Shown piece by piece: positions 15,390-15,760 of a stretch of 15,760 nucleotides of DNA. The notes below the pieces were generated by a model. That model made no database searches and had not been told where the DNA came from. It worked only from the letters and a program-made list of their open reading frames with translations. Source of the DNA: Chloroflexota bacterium (lineage in GTDB: Bacteria > Chloroflexota > Dormibacteria > CF-121); contig VBFF01000161.1 in the NCBI GenBank assembly GCA_005889285.1, positions 1 to 15,760 of the forward strand. Direction: 5' to 3'. A program made the position numbers and the translations under genes. Every line of letters starts with the position of its first letter. The first letter of the stretch is position 1.

Positions 15390-15760
15390 GGCGCCTGACT
15401 GTAAAGGACGAGCAGCGTTCCGAGGACGAGGAACGGTCCGTACGGCACAGCATCCTTGAACGTCCGGATCCGGGTGATGAGCAGAATTATCGCCACAAAG
15501 CCACCCAGGAAGACACCGTCGAGGAGGGCGTGGGCCATCCGCAGGTTGGAGAGCCCGGTGGCCAGACCGATGAACACCGCCAGCTTGACATCGCCGAAGC
15601 CGAACGCCTCGGCCCCGAAGATCAGCTGGCCGCCGAAAAAGAGCACCAGGAAGATGCCCCCGGCGATCAGCGCCGCCACCGGGGCGGTTCGCCAGTCGGG
15701 CCAGGGCCATGTCAGAGCACGGGTCCAGGGGGTGACGAAGGCGAGCGCGAGAGCGATCAC
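15386..15760 (-). CDS. Prepilin peptidase (A24 family), C-terminal part (cut by the window edge)
   Basis: The visible 125 codons encode the C-terminal half of a type IV prepilin peptidase, an aspartic membrane protease that cleaves leader peptides of pilins and secretion pseudopilins. The diagnostic sequence is AFGFGDVKLAVFIGLATGL, whose GxGDxK motif holds the second catalytic Asp. FKDAVPYGPFLVLGTLLVLY follows and corresponds to the conserved K-x2-(I/V)-P-(F/Y)-G-P-F-L end of the family. Hydrophobic segments at about 29-48, 60-70 and 84-96 are membrane spans. The first catalytic Asp and the N-terminal methylase-like domain lie beyond base 15760. The first GTG at the edge is not a true start. 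No pilin or secretion gene is in the window to indicate the substrate. Confidence 0.9.
   Translation of the reverse strand: MIALALAFVTPWTRALTWPWPDWRTAPVAALIAGGIFLVLFFGGQLIFGAEAFGFGDVKLAVFIGLATGLSNLRMAHALLDGVFLGGFVAIILLITRIRTFKDAVPYGPFLVLGTLLVLYSQAP

Noticed and set aside
15390..15710. Extension of the PH-domain gene upstream to 15710
   Set aside because: That stretch is read out of frame through the prepilin peptidase gene, whose GFGDVKLA motif is in the other frame; the ATG at 15389 overlaps its stop by four bases.

Overview
This window reads as one long block of housekeeping genes from a GC-rich bacterium. All 21 genes I can support lie on the minus strand, so transcription runs from the right edge to the left edge. 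Almost no base is non-coding: the largest gap between genes is 30 bases, and eight of the 20 junctions are four-base stop/start overlaps (ATGA, GTGA or TTGA). Many starts are GTG or TTG. No RNA gene, mobile element, CRISPR array, phage gene or defence gene is visible. No stretch of 300 bases or more is without a gene.

Layout in the direction of transcription: (a) 15760-14892, the C-terminal part of a prepilin peptidase, then a membrane protein with a bacterial PH domain. (b) 14869-11277, a string like that of Bacillus and other Terrabacteria: efp, an Asp23-family gene, nusB, xseB, a divergent-PAP2 membrane protein, tlyA and nadK. (c) 11280-8143, a small HD-domain phosphohydrolase, then scpA, scpB, a broken rluB and cmk, a second order widely kept in Gram-positive relatives. 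(d) 8137-3360, a plsC-type acyltransferase, a PIN-PhoH ATPase and a DinG helicase with an N-terminal exonuclease. (e) 3363-1, a two-gene glutamine-dependent NAD synthetase (nitrilase-type glutaminase plus NadE), rsmI and the N-terminal 323 residues of MetRS.

Working together, the genes cover translation and rRNA modification (efp, tlyA, rluB, rsmI, metG), transcription antitermination (nusB), chromosome organisation and repair (scpAB, xseB, dinG), nucleotide and NAD(P) supply (cmk, the nitrilase/nadE pair, nadK) and the envelope (plsC, PH protein, prepilin peptidase). Having both nadE and nadK in the chain puts the last steps to NAD and NADP in the same block.

The gene order and codon use suggest a high-GC Terrabacteria lineage, for example a Chloroflexota- or Dormibacterota-like organism. 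That placement is inference; I have no database match. I do not see a previously undescribed multi-gene system. The points most worth checking are an rluB with both a frameshift and no normal start codon, the split NAD synthetase, a DinG lacking the first iron-sulfur cysteine, and an EF-P with arginine at the loop tip.
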